From contig NZ_RJVJ01000001.1 of the NCBI RefSeq assembly GCF_003751605.1, positions 4,464,001-4,528,000 of the forward strand: a stretch of 64,000 nt of DNA, written 5' to 3'. Positions 7,057 to 15,801 of the stretch are shown one piece after another. How positions within the stretch are numbered: position 1 is the first letter of the stretch; each line of letters begins with the position of its first letter. The notes beneath the pieces were generated by a model, which was given only the letters and a program-made list of their open reading frames with translations, had not been told where the DNA came from and ran no database searches. The stretch is from Kitasatospora cineracea (GTDB lineage Bacteria; Actinomycetota; Actinomycetes; Streptomycetales; Streptomycetaceae). Position numbers and translations under genes: made by a program.

Positions 7057-9720
7057 TCAGGGGAGGGTGCCGAGCTGGGGACTGCCGGGGGAGTGCAGAC
7101 GGCGGAGGAAGGCGAGGACGCCGGGGGTGCCGGTGGCGTGGCCGAAGGACTGGCGGACCAGACTGGCGTCGGGGAAGACCGGTCGGGCGGCGGGGCCGGC
7201 CGAGCGGGCCAGTACGAGGGCGGCGACGGTGCCCGCGGTCTGGTGGAACTCCGGTGCGGCGGGGGCGAGTTCGAGCATCAGGTCGCCGACGCCGGCCAGG
7301 CCGCAGCACTGGGTGACCAGCGGCATCCGCGGGGCCAGGTCCAGGCAGGCGCGGGCGCACCGTTCGGCGAGCGCGCGGTGGGCGGGTTCGCCGAGCTGCT
7401 CGGCGGCGCGGGCCAGGACGGCGCCGATCCCGGCCAGCCCGCGGCACCAGGAGCCGTAGCGGCGGCTGGCGCCGGGCCGGGTGGCGGCGGCGAGCAGGGC
7501 CGGGGTGGCGTCGGCGAGGCGCGCGCAGGCCAGGGCGGCGTGGTGCCGGGAGACCGGGTCGCCGGTGGCGCGGGCGTGCGCGAGGAGGAAGTGGGCGACC
7601 CCCGCGTCGCCGTGGGCGATCCCCCTGGTGAGGGCGGCGTCGCCGGGACGGGGCGCGGCGGGCGGGGTGAGGCGGGCGTGCCCGGTGGTGAGCTGGTCGC
7701 GGCAGGCCGTGGCGGCGGCGAGGTGCCGGTCGGCGACGGTGGTGGCGGCGACGACGGTGGGGGCGGTGGGGGCGACGGCGGCGGCGGCCGGGTGGGCGCG
7801 GGCCAGGAGCAGGTGGCCGAGGCCGGTTCCGGCGGCGCCGTCGATCAGGTCGGCCTCCGGCGGTCCGCCGCCCGGGCGCCGGTCCGGCAGGTCGGTGGCG
7901 GTGTGCGGCGGGGGTGCGCCGGCGGCGGTCAGGAACAGGTCGACGCCGGTCCGGCCGCAGTACAACCCGGCCGGGAGCGTGCGGTGTTGGCGGGCCGTCC
8001 AGTCGGCGAGCGCGGCGACGGCGGCCGGGACGCCGGGGCGGTGCAGGTGCTGGAGCAGTTCCAGCCCGAGCCCGGAACTCCCGCCGTAGACGTCGACCGG
8101 GGCGGGGACGGCGGACCGGCCGGCACCCGCCGGGTCGGCGATCCGGTGGGCCTCGGCGACGCAGACCGCGACGGTGTGCTCGACGACCTCCGCCAGCAGG
8201 TCGGTCGGGATCTGCGGTGCGGCGGGCGGCCGTTGGCGGATCGGCCGCGCGGCTTCCCGGCGCGGGCGGTCCGCTCCGGCTGACCGGGCTGCGGCGGCAG
8301 GCCGTCGGCGGATGGCCTGCCCGGCTTCCCGGCGCAGGCGGTCCGCTCCGGCGGTCCGGGCGGCGGGGTCGGGGCTGGTCAACTCGCCGATCAGGGAACG
8401 GAATCGCTGGTGGCCGGGGCCGGGGAGGGCGAACTCCAGGCAGGCCAGGGTGCGTTCGCGGTTGACGGCCGGGTCGGGGTCGAGGACGACCGGGTCCAGG
8501 CCGGTGACGGCGAAGTGCAGGGTCATGCCCAGGGCGTGGTAGTCGTCGGCGGGCAGGGCCGGGGCGCCGGGCCGGTGCACGGGGCCGCTGTAGCCGGGGG
8601 TGGAGCCGTCCGGGCCGGTGCCGTGCCGGGCGCTGATGCCGAAGTCGACGACGTGGCAGTGCCCTTCGGCGTCCAGCACGACGTTGTCGGGCTTGAGGTC
8701 GCGCACCACCACGCCCCGCCGGTGGGCGCCGTCCAGGATGCGCAGCAGCCGGGCGGCGAGCGGGCCGGACGGGTGCAGGCGGTCCGTTCCGGTCGCGGCG
8801 AAGGGCCCGTGGTCGTGCACCTCGCGGCGCAGGTCGCGGCTGCCGCAGTCGGTCGTGACCAGGTACTCGTCGGCGCGGTGGCGGAAGTAGTCGAGGGCGC
8901 GCGGGACGCTGGGGAGGCCGTCGAGCGCGGTGAGGACGGCGTGCTCGTTGCGCAGGCGGTCGCGGGCGTCGGCGCCGTCCGCGTCCTCGGCGACGTAGGC
9001 GCGGGCCTGCTTGACCACCACGGCCAGCCCGGTGGCCAGGTCCAGGGCGCGGTAGACGTTGCCCTGGGCCTTGCGGGCGATCCCGCCGGTCACCCGGTAG
9101 CGCCCGCCGCCGAAACCGTCCGCCGCGCCCACCGAGGGCGTCGCGTCCGCCGCGCCCGGTGCGGGCGTCGCGGAGGGAGTGTCCGCAGGGCGGGTGAACG
9201 GGTCCGCGGCCCACGGCGGGCAGCGGTACGCGGTGCCCGCCAGGCCGTCGAAGAGCTGCCCGTCGGGGCCGGTCATCACGGATTCGAGGCGCCCGCTGCG
9301 CCCGGTCCGGTAGTCGCCGGTGAACGGCCCGTACCGGTAGTAGACGGGCGCGTCGGGGGCGAGGCGGCGGTCGCCGGTGATCGGCGGCCCCTCCCGGCCG
9401 CGCAGGGTGGCGGCCAACTCGGCAGCCAGCGGCAGGAGTTCGTCCGGGTCCGGGTAGACGGTGACCGCCTTGCCGACCGAAGCGGCGTTCCGGGTGCCGG
9501 AGTTGAGGGTGCGCAGCACCTCGGGGTCGCGGGCCCACTTGGCGTGGCAGACGTGCCGCTCCAGCACCGGCAGGACGAGTGCGAGGACGGCGGCCAGGGT
9601 GCCCGGGCGGGCGGAGACGTGGAGCTTCCAACCGTGCTCCATCGCCGGCATCCGCGGATCGTTCAGGTACGACCAGGTGTCGTCGGACCAGGGGCGGCGG
9701 ACGGCGACGGAGCCGGCCAC
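7057..9720 (-). CDS. Class IV-like lanthipeptide synthetase (lyase-kinase-cyclase)
   Basis: 887 aa from a GTG at 9720, 2 nt after the precursor stop. There is an N-terminal lyase-type domain (about 1-180; GWKLHVSARPG near 30-40, YYRYGPF near 128-133). A Ser/Thr-kinase domain (about 205-480) has K237, VVVRDLKPDN with D341 and VDFG with D359. A C-terminal LanC-like cyclase (about 540-887) has RGIAHGD (H703), SWCRG (C759) and TQCCG (C805, C806). The kinase phosphorylates Ser/Thr, the lyase eliminates phosphate to dehydro residues, and the zinc cyclase forms thioethers. Retained zinc ligands place it with class IV (LanL) rather than class III, but a third Cys replaces the usual His. A tandem duplication lies between kinase and cyclase (residues roughly 450-500). 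Translation is probably coupled to the precursor gene; no good Shine-Dalgarno is seen. Confidence 0.88.
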   Translation of the reverse strand: MAGSVAVRRPWSDDTWSYLNDPRMPAMEHGWKLHVSARPGTLAAVLALVLPVLERHVCHAKWARDPEVLRTLNSGTRNAASVGKAVTVYPDPDELLPLAAELAATLRGREGPPITGDRRLAPDAPVYYRYGPFTGDYRTGRSGRLESVMTGPDGQLFDGLAGTAYRCPPWAADPFTRPADTPSATPAPGAADATPSVGAADGFGGGRYRVTGGIARKAQGNVYRALDLATGLAVVVKQARAYVAEDADGADARDRLRNEHAVLTALDGLPSVPRALDYFRHRADEYLVTTDCGSRDLRREVHDHGPFAATGTDRLHPSGPLAARLLRILDGAHRRGVVVRDLKPDNVVLDAEGHCHVVDFGISARHGTGPDGSTPGYSGPVHRPGAPALPADDYHALGMTLHFAVTGLDPVVLDPDPAVNRERTLACLEFALPGPGHQRFRSLIGELTSPDPAARTAGADRLRREAGQAIRRRPAAAARSAGADRPRREAARPIRQRPPAAPQIPTDLLAEVVEHTVAVCVAEAHRIADPAGAGRSAVPAPVDVYGGSSGLGLELLQHLHRPGVPAAVAALADWTARQHRTLPAGLYCGRTGVDLFLTAAGAPPPHTATDLPDRRPGGGPPEADLIDGAAGTGLGHLLLARAHPAAAAVAPTAPTVVAATTVADRHLAAATACRDQLTTGHARLTPPAAPRPGDAALTRGIAHGDAGVAHFLLAHARATGDPVSRHHAALACARLADATPALLAAATRPGASRRYGSWCRGLAGIGAVLARAAEQLGEPAHRALAERCARACLDLAPRMPLVTQCCGLAGVGDLMLELAPAAPEFHQTAGTVAALVLARSAGPAARPVFPDASLVRQSFGHATGTPGVLAFLRRLHSPGSPQLGTLP

Positions 9721-9722
9721 CG

Positions 9723-9890
9723 TCAGGAGTTGAAGTCGCAGGCGACCCGGGTGGTCGCGGTCACCCACGGGTCGGACAGGCAGGCGGTGGGGTCGTGGTC
9801 GGTGCGGTCGTCGTCCTCGAACACCAGGGTCTCGTCGTCCACGGCCAGTGGGCCGGCGTCGCGGATCGCGGTGGGGGTGGCAACGGGCAT
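9723..9890 (-). CDS. Lanthipeptide precursor peptide (55 aa)
   Basis: ATG at 9890 with CTGGAGGCG 8-10 nt upstream (a strong ribosome site); the TGA ends 2 nt before the synthetase GTG. The leader half is acidic (DDETLVFEDDD near residues 18-28). The C-terminal half, from about residue 35, reads TACLSDPWV then TATTRVACDFNS. It has two cysteines, one Ser and three Thr between or before them, and a terminal Ser, so up to two thioether rings are possible. The acidic leader, Ser/Thr/Cys-rich tail and position directly before a lanthipeptide synthetase support the call. The cleavage point is unknown, and no protease gene is adjacent. Confidence 0.85.
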   Translation of the reverse strand: MPVATPTAIRDAGPLAVDDETLVFEDDDRTDHDPTACLSDPWVTATTRVACDFNS

Positions 9891-9989
9891 GTGACGCCTC
9901 CAGGTCTTGTCGCGCGTCCGGCGCGGCCGCGGGTTTGCGTCCGGCGCCGCGGACCGTCCGGCCCGATGGGGCCGGGGTCCTGGAGCACG

Positions 9990-10018
9990 AAGGTAGGCAG
10001 GAACGGTGCACCTGACAA
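9990..10018 (-). promoter_or_regulatory. Predicted promoter of the lanthipeptide genes
   Basis: On the minus strand, TTGTCA (10013-10018) and TACCTT (9990-9995) are 17 bp apart, a good match to a housekeeping sigma-70 promoter. It would give a leader of about 90 nt before the precursor ATG. It lies in the 224-bp gap after the MMPL gene, so the precursor and synthetase can be transcribed apart from the transporter. Confidence 0.55.
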
Positions 10019-10114
10019 GGGGGCGGACGCTCCGCTTCCGCACCGGCGGCCGGACGGTGGGAACGGTGGTGCCACCGGGACGGGAGTGGCGTCCGGCAGA
10101 TCCCTGACGTTCCG

Positions 10115-12430
10115 TCAACTCATCCCGTCGGGAGAGAGGTTGGTGCCCTCGGCGTCGATGTCCGGGAGGATCCGGTCCAGCCAGCGCGGGGTCCACCAGG
10201 CGGCGCCGCCGAGCAGCGTCATCGCGGCCGGGACCATCAGCAGCCGGACCACGGTGGCGTCGATCAGCACGCTCACGGCCAGGCCCAGGCCCATCATCTT
10301 GATCACCACGTTGTCGCTGACGATGAACGCGGCGAACACGCTCACCATGATCAGGGCCGCGCAGCCGATCACCCGCGCGGTGGTCTCCAACGCGTGCGCG
10401 ACCGCGCCGCGGCTGTCGCCGGTGCGCCGCCAGCGCTCGTGGACCCGGGAGAGCAGGAACACCTCGTAGTCCATGCTCAGCCCGAACACGATGGCGAACA
10501 TCATCATCGGGACGTAGCTCTCGATCGGGACCTTGCCCGACACCCCGAGGGCCGGCCCGCCCCAGCCCCACTGGAACACCGCGACCAGCACCCCGTACGA
10601 GGCGGCGATCGACACCAGGTTGAGCACGGCGGCCTTCAGCGCCACCAGCGGGGCCCGGAACACCAGCAGGATGATCAGGAAGGCCAGCACCACCACCACC
10701 GCGATGATCGGCAGCAGCCGGGCGGCGACCAGGTCCAGGAAGTCGACCTGGGCGGCGGTGGTGCCGGTGACGTACGTGGCGGCGGGCGTGCCCCGCACCG
10801 CGTCCGGCAGCACCGTGTCGGAGAGGTGGCCGACCAGGTCGGTGGTCCGCTCGCTCTGCGGGGCCTGCGCGGGCGTGACGGTGGTGAACAGCACCTCGCC
10901 GTCCGCACTGGTCTGCAGCGGCGCCGTGCTCGCCGTGTCCGGCACCCCGGCCAGCGCCTGCTGGACGGCGGAGGCCAGCGCCGGACGGTCGGACGCGGCC
11001 ACCGCGCTCTGGTCGACCACCACCGTCAGCGGGCCGTTGGACCCCGGGCCGAACGCCGCCGACATCAGGTCGAACGCCCGCCGGTCGGTGAACGAGGTCG
11101 GGTCCGCGCCGTCCCCGATGTGCCCGAGCTGGATCGACGGCAGCGGCACCGCGAGCACCAGCACCGTCACCAGCCCCGCCGCCAGGTACCACCACGGCCG
11201 CCGCTCGACCCGCCGCGCGTACCGGTGCCACATGCCGCCCGCCCCGGCGCCTTGGTCCGCCCCGGCGCCCTGGTCCGTCCCGGCGTTCTCGCCCGCCCCG
11301 GCGCTCCCGTCCGGGCCGGAGCGATCGTCCGGGCCGGTGCCCTCGGCGACGGGGGTGCGCACGGTGAAGCGGTCCATCCGGCGGCCGATCACGCCCAGCA
11401 GCGCGGGCAGCAGCGTCAGCGCGCCGCACACCGCCGTCACCACCGTCACGCCCGCCGCCAGGCCCAGCTTCGCCATGAACGAGATGCCCGACACCGACAG
11501 GCCCGCCAGTGCGATCACCACCGTGCAGCCGGAGATCAGCACCGCCCGGCCGCTGGTCGCCACCGCGTGCCCGGCCGCCGTCCGCGGGTCCCGGCCGTCC
11601 ATCAGGTTCTGCCGGTGCCGGGTCAGCAGGAACAGTGCGTAGTCGATGCCGACGCCCAGCCCGATCATCGTCGCCAGCGTCGGCGCGACCGTGGCGAACG
11701 TGGTCAGCGCCGCCAGCAGGCCCAACAGCCCCAGGCCCAGCAGCACCGCGAGCAGCGCGCTCACCAGCGGCAGCCCCGCCGCGATCACGCTGCCGAACCC
11801 GACCAGCAGCACCACGATCGCCACCCCGAACCCGATCAGCTCGCTGACCCGGTCGCTCGGCTCCGGCCGCGCCAACTCGCCCAGCGGACCGCCGTACTCG
11901 ACCTGCACGCCCGCCTGCCGCAGCGGCGCCACCGCCCCGTCCACCTGGGTCAGGTAGTCGGAACCGAACGTCGACGGCACGCCGTCGAAGCGCACCGTCA
12001 CGTAGCCGGTCAGCCCGTCCGCCGCCAGCGGCCCGCCCGGCTGCGGGGCCTGCCCCGGCGGCGGCAGCGGGTTCTGCGCCGACAGCACGTGCGGCAGGTG
12101 CTGCAGGGACGTCACCGCCTGGTCGACCTGCGCCTGGAACTGCACCAGCGGCTGCCCGTCGTGCAGCACCACCTGCGCGCTCGTCCCGCCCGCGGCGGGC
12201 TCGTGCGCGGCCAGCACGTCCCGGCCCTCCTGCGCCTGGGTGCCCGGCAGCGAGAAGTCGTCCGAGTACGCACCGCCCACCAGGTGGTCGGCGACCTGCA
12301 CCCCCACCAGCACCAGCAGCCACCCCACCAGCACCACCACCGGCCGCCGCGCGCACCACTCGCCCAACCGCCACAACCGGCCCCGGCCCTTCTCCGGAAC
12401 GGACCCTGACACGGTGTCGGACGAGGACAT
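10115..12430 (-). CDS. MMPL/RND family membrane transporter
   Basis: 771 aa from the ATG at 12430. The protein has two similar halves, each with a membrane helix, a large extracytoplasmic loop and a bundle of five or so helices. The first helix is VVVLVGWLLVLVGVQVA. GLGVGIDYALFLLTRHRQ in the first half and a FGLSMDYEVFLLSRVHE equivalent in the second carry the Asp-Tyr pairs of the MMPL proton relay. A Gly/Asp/Ala-rich insert lies near residues 350-390. MMPL proteins are proton-driven exporters of lipids, peptides and drugs. It is upstream of, and co-directional with, the lanthipeptide genes, so it could export that product, but a separate promoter in the gap leaves the link unproven. Confidence 0.9.
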   Translation of the reverse strand: MSSSDTVSGSVPEKGRGRLWRLGEWCARRPVVVLVGWLLVLVGVQVADHLVGGAYSDDFSLPGTQAQEGRDVLAAHEPAAGGTSAQVVLHDGQPLVQFQAQVDQAVTSLQHLPHVLSAQNPLPPPGQAPQPGGPLAADGLTGYVTVRFDGVPSTFGSDYLTQVDGAVAPLRQAGVQVEYGGPLGELARPEPSDRVSELIGFGVAIVVLLVGFGSVIAAGLPLVSALLAVLLGLGLLGLLAALTTFATVAPTLATMIGLGVGIDYALFLLTRHRQNLMDGRDPRTAAGHAVATSGRAVLISGCTVVIALAGLSVSGISFMAKLGLAAGVTVVTAVCGALTLLPALLGVIGRRMDRFTVRTPVAEGTGPDDRSGPDGSAGAGENAGTDQGAGADQGAGAGGMWHRYARRVERRPWWYLAAGLVTVLVLAVPLPSIQLGHIGDGADPTSFTDRRAFDLMSAAFGPGSNGPLTVVVDQSAVAASDRPALASAVQQALAGVPDTASTAPLQTSADGEVLFTTVTPAQAPQSERTTDLVGHLSDTVLPDAVRGTPAATYVTGTTAAQVDFLDLVAARLLPIIAVVVVLAFLIILLVFRAPLVALKAAVLNLVSIAASYGVLVAVFQWGWGGPALGVSGKVPIESYVPMMMFAIVFGLSMDYEVFLLSRVHERWRRTGDSRGAVAHALETTARVIGCAALIMVSVFAAFIVSDNVVIKMMGLGLAVSVLIDATVVRLLMVPAAMTLLGGAAWWTPRWLDRILPDIDAEGTNLSPDGMS

Positions 12431-12692
12431 CGACCCTCCCGGGGACGCGGCGTCACCCGCACCCGGTGACCGGAATCCGACGGTAGCCACGCCCCCGCCG
12501 CCGGCTTCGCCCACCCGGCCCGCGACACGGCCGAACCCACCCGAACGCCACTGCCCGGCCGCGCCCCGGCGCACCTGCCCGGCCGCGCCCCCGACGGCTG
12601 TGCGCGCCCGGCAGGTTCAGCCGACCTCGGCCGCCTCCCCGCCCGTCGCGGGGGACTCGCTTCCCGTGGCGGCGTTCAGGAACGGAGGGCCC

Positions 12693-13703
12693 TCACGCGG
12701 CGGTGAGCACGATCTTGCCCCGGAGGTGTCCGCGAGCGGCTCGTTCGTGCGCCTTCCGGGCGTCCGCGAGCGGGAAGGTGCTGTCGACGGCGACGCGGAG
12801 CGTGCCCGTGTCGAGCAGGCGGCCGAGTTCTCCGAGCTGCCGGCCGTTCGAGCGCACCTGGGTGCCCGAGGTCGTGACGCCCAGCCTCGCGACCTCCGCC
12901 GGGTCGTACGCGGCGACGAAGACGTAGTACAGCGTGCCGCCGCGCCTGAGCGTCCGCAGGAAGCGACCGCTCCCGGGGCCGCCGACGGTGTCGAGCACCA
13001 GGTCGACGTCCCGGACGGCCTCCTCGGGGCGGGCCTTGGTGTAGTCGACGAACTCGTCGGCGCCGAGCCCGCGCAGGAACCGCTCGTGCGCGCCCGAGGC
13101 GACCGCGATGACGCGCGCGCCCTTCCACTTGGCGAGTTGCAGGCCCAGGTGACCCACCCCGCCTGCGGCGCCGTTGACCAGCACCGTCATCCCGGCCTCC
13201 AGCGGTACGGGGCGGTGCTGCGCCGGCTGGAGGGGGTTCGGGTGGTCGTGCCCGAGTTCGACCAGGTGCTGCCACGCGGTGAGCCCCGACATGGCCGCCC
13301 CCGCGGCGTGCACGTGATCGACGCCGGCCGGCTTGCGGGCCAGGTCGGCGGCGGGCGCCGCCACGTACTCGGCGTACGCGCGGCCGTCGAAGCCCGGGAA
13401 GCGGAGCATGCCGAAGACCTCGTCGCCGACGGAGAAGTCCGCCACGTCCTCGGCGACCGCCGTGACGACGCCCGACACGTCCGACCCCGGAACGGCGGGG
13501 AAGCTCACGGGCGGCCTCAGTCCGGGGGGAATGCCGGGCATCCCGTCGCGCAGGTACCAGTCCGGGGGGTTGAGGCCGACGGCGTGGACGCGGACGAGCA
13601 CCTCGCCCGGCTGCGGCCGGGGGATCGGCACTTCGTCGTAGCGCAGTACCTCGGGGCCGCCGAACTCGTGCAGCCGGATCGCCCTCATCGTCTTCGCCGA
13701 CAT
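12693..13703 (-). CDS. Zinc-type alcohol dehydrogenase-like NADPH:quinone oxidoreductase (MDR family)
   Basis: 336 aa from the ATG at 13703 with GGAGG nearby. The N-terminal GroES-like domain reads MRAIRLHEFGGPEVLRYDEVP (first residues) and VRVHAVGLNPPDWYLRDG. The Rossmann domain has the nucleotide-binding stretch LVNGAAGGVGHLGLQLAKW near residue 175. No structural-zinc cysteine cluster is seen, as in the quinone-reductase branch. Such enzymes reduce quinones or enones with NADPH. It is divergent from a TetR gene across a spacer carrying three palindromes, and is very probably repressed by that protein. Confidence 0.88.
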   Translation of the reverse strand: MSAKTMRAIRLHEFGGPEVLRYDEVPIPRPQPGEVLVRVHAVGLNPPDWYLRDGMPGIPPGLRPPVSFPAVPGSDVSGVVTAVAEDVADFSVGDEVFGMLRFPGFDGRAYAEYVAAPAADLARKPAGVDHVHAAGAAMSGLTAWQHLVELGHDHPNPLQPAQHRPVPLEAGMTVLVNGAAGGVGHLGLQLAKWKGARVIAVASGAHERFLRGLGADEFVDYTKARPEEAVRDVDLVLDTVGGPGSGRFLRTLRRGGTLYYVFVAAYDPAEVARLGVTTSGTQVRSNGRQLGELGRLLDTGTLRVAVDSTFPLADARKAHERAARGHLRGKIVLTAA

Positions 13704-13743
13704 GGAGGTCCTCCCTCTTTCCCGCAGGCGGGCTAGGCTAGGT

Positions 13744-13798
13744 GTAGCACTGCTACGGGTTTCCGTAGCAGTGGTACGAATATACGTAGCAGTGCTAC
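13744..13798. promoter_or_regulatory. Three phased 13-bp palindromic operators for the divergent TetR/oxidoreductase pair
   Basis: Copies are GTAGCACTGCTAC (13744-13756), GTAGCAGTGGTAC (13765-13777) and GTAGCAGTGCTAC (13786-13798). Starts are exactly 21 bp apart, two helical turns, so bound dimers would sit on one face. They fill the spacer between the two starts. Confidence 0.85.
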
Positions 13799-13817
13799 GG
13801 CTGTCAAAGGAGGACCC

Positions 13818-14396
13818 TTGCGGGCCGACGCCAGGAAGAACCGCGACCAACTGCTCGCCGTCGCGGGCGTCGTCGTCGCCGAACAGGGCGCCGACGCGTC
13901 CCTGCGCGACATCGCCCGGAGGGCCGACGTCGCCCTCCCCACGCTCTACCGCCACTTCCCGACCCGGGAGGCGTTGCTCGACGCCCTGCTCCGGGAGAGC
14001 TTCGACGGGCTGGCGCAACGGGCGGTCGCACTCGAAGCGTCGGACCCGCCCGAGGACGCTCTCGTCACCTGGCTGCGCGACTGCGTCGCGGTCGCACGCG
14101 AGTACCGGGGCGTCACCGAGCTGATGGCGGCCGCCATCGAGGACACCGGTTCCGCGCTGCACGCCTCGTGCGTCGCCATGCGCGCGGCGGGCACCCGGCT
14201 CCTCGCCCGGGCCCAGGCCGAGGGCGCGGCACGGGCCGACCTCGACGGCACGGAACTGTTCGCCCTCGTCGCAGCCCTCGCGTGGCTCGGCGACCAGGGC
14301 GCGTTCGCACCGCGCGCCGACCACCTCTTCGCCGTGGTCGCGGACGCGGTCCTGACCGGAGGGACGGACCGCGGCGCCGGGGCGGAGCGCCGCTGA
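13818..14396 (+). CDS. TetR family transcriptional regulator
   Basis: 192 aa from a TTG start at 13818, preceded by AAAGGAGGACCC, which decides this start. The N-terminal HTH (residues about 8-52) contains GADASLRDIARRADVALPT and LYRHFPTREALLDALL, the classic TetR signature. The C-terminal part (about 70-185) is a helical ligand-binding and dimer domain. It is divergent from the MDR oxidoreductase, with three operator palindromes between. It likely represses both genes until an electrophilic or quinone-like ligand binds; the ligand is a guess. Confidence 0.92.
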   Translation: MRADARKNRDQLLAVAGVVVAEQGADASLRDIARRADVALPTLYRHFPTREALLDALLRESFDGLAQRAVALEASDPPEDALVTWLRDCVAVAREYRGVTELMAAAIEDTGSALHASCVAMRAAGTRLLARAQAEGAARADLDGTELFALVAALAWLGDQGAFAPRADHLFAVVADAVLTGGTDRGAGAERR

Positions 14397-14460
14397 CGCC
14401 CGGTCGAACGCGGGCGCCACCGCCCCGGTCCCGCCCCGCCGGAGGCTGCTAGCATCGGCG

Positions 14461-14541
14461 CCGTCGCGACTGGCGAGAGGTGGAGCACCACCGGGGAGCG
14501 GCGCCGCACAGCACGGGACCGGCACCGTCCGCCTGGGTGCC
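14461..14541 (+). ncRNA. ZTP riboswitch (pfl motif)
   Basis: The sequence carries the conserved pfl elements in order: CGCGACTGGCGA (14465-14476), a hairpin GGTGGAGCACCACC (14479-14492), CGGGGAGCG directly after, a variable linker, and CCGCCTGGG (14529-14537) closing the pseudoknot. ZTP riboswitches sense ZTP/ZMP, which accumulate when 10-formyl-THF is short, and turn on purine or folate genes. It lies about 40 nt before an AICAR (ZMP) formyltransferase gene, exactly the expected target. The call is by recognised consensus; no covariance search was run. Confidence 0.9.
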
Positions 14542-14582
14542 CTCCGAAGCCGACACGCGACTTCACGGAGGGGGCCACCACC

Positions 14583-15746
14583 ATGGACCTTCGGTACGGA
14601 ATCAACCCGCAGAACACCCGCGCCCGGATCGAGCCGCTGCCCGGCACCGACCTGCCGCTGCGCCTGCTCAACGGACAGCCCTCGTACGTCAACCTGCTGG
14701 ACGCGCTGAACGCCTGGCAGCTCGTCAGCGAGGCCGCCGCCCTGTTCGGCCGCCCCGCCGCCGCCTCCTTCAAGCACGTCTCCCCGGCCGGCGCCGCCCT
14801 CGCCGGACCGGTCGACCGGGCCACCGCCGAACCGTACGGCCTCGACCCGGCCGCCGTCGGCCCGCTCACCTCCGCCTACCTGCGGGCCCGCGACGCCGAC
14901 CCGAAGTCCTCCTACGGCGACCTCGTCGCCGTCTCGCACGAGGTCGACCTCGAACTCGCCGACCTGCTCGCCCGGGTGGTCTCCGACGGCATCGTCGCCC
15001 CCGGCTACGCGCCCGGCGTGCTCGACGTCCTGACCCGGAAGAAGAACGGCCGCTACCTCGTCCTGGAGGCCCGCCCCGGGTGCACCCCGCCCGCCGTCGA
15101 GACCCGCGAGGTGCACGGCATGCGCCTGGTCCAGGACGTCGACACCGCCCCGCTCACCGCCGCCCTGCTCGCCGACGTCCGGGTCGGCGCGCTCACCCCG
15201 GCCGCCGCCGACGACCTGCTGCTCGGCCTGGCCGTGCTGCGCCGCACCCAGTCCAACTCGGTCTGCTACCTGCGCGACGGCGCGGCCCTGGGCATCGGCG
15301 CCGGCCAGCAGTCCCGGGTCGACTGCACCCGGCTGGCCGGCGCCAAGACCGACACCTGGTGGCTGCGCCGCCACCCGGCCGTCCGGGCCCTCGACTTCCG
15401 CCCCGAGGTCCGCCGGCAGGACCGGATCAACTGGCGGATCCGCTACCTGGAAGGCGACTTGACGCCCGACGAGCGCACCCGATTCGCCGCCGCCCTGTGC
15501 GACGGCGACGTCCCCGACGACCTCGGCCCGGACGAACGCGCCCGCTGGGCGGCCGAGTTGGACGGCGTCGCGTTCGTCTCCGACGGCTGCCTGCCGTTCC
15601 GCGACAACGTCGACCACGCCCGCCGCCACGGCGTCACCGCGATCGCCGAACCCGGCGGCTCCCTGCGCTCCGCCGAGGTCGAGGCGGCCTGTGCCGAACA
15701 CGGCATCACGCTGGTGCACACCGGCCTGCGGCTGTTCCACCACTGA
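14583..15746 (+). CDS. Monofunctional AICAR (phosphoribosylaminoimidazolecarboxamide) formyltransferase
   Basis: 387 aa from the ATG at 14583, preceded by CACGGAGGGGGCCACCACC. The sequence matches the transformylase half of PurH: LRYGINPQNTRA at the start, SFKHVSPAGAAL near residues 61-72, QSNSVCYLRDG, GIGAGQQSRVDC, DGCLPFRDNVD and AIAEPGGSLRS. The Lys-His pair of the active site is in SFKHVSP. The IMP cyclohydrolase domain is absent, so it performs only ZMP plus 10-formyl-THF to FAICAR. Standard purH is expected elsewhere in the genome. Control by the ZTP riboswitch in its leader suits a backup enzyme made when folate is low. Confidence 0.9.
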   Translation: MDLRYGINPQNTRARIEPLPGTDLPLRLLNGQPSYVNLLDALNAWQLVSEAAALFGRPAAASFKHVSPAGAALAGPVDRATAEPYGLDPAAVGPLTSAYLRARDADPKSSYGDLVAVSHEVDLELADLLARVVSDGIVAPGYAPGVLDVLTRKKNGRYLVLEARPGCTPPAVETREVHGMRLVQDVDTAPLTAALLADVRVGALTPAAADDLLLGLAVLRRTQSNSVCYLRDGAALGIGAGQQSRVDCTRLAGAKTDTWWLRRHPAVRALDFRPEVRRQDRINWRIRYLEGDLTPDERTRFAAALCDGDVPDDLGPDERARWAAELDGVAFVSDGCLPFRDNVDHARRHGVTAIAEPGGSLRSAEVEAACAEHGITLVHTGLRLFHH

Positions 15747-15801
15747 CCCGCCCTGTTCCACCACTGACCCGCCGCGACCGTGCGGCCGCACAGCCACGGC
15801 C

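Noticed and set aside
4778..9631. 1617-codon minus-strand open frame
   Set aside because: Only its last 489 codons (the amidase) look like protein; the rest is an Arg/Pro-rich shadow of the synthetase gene in another frame.
9723..12374. 883-codon minus-strand open frame over the MMPL gene
   Set aside because: It is a shadow of the MMPL frame; only the final 55 codons (precursor peptide) are real.
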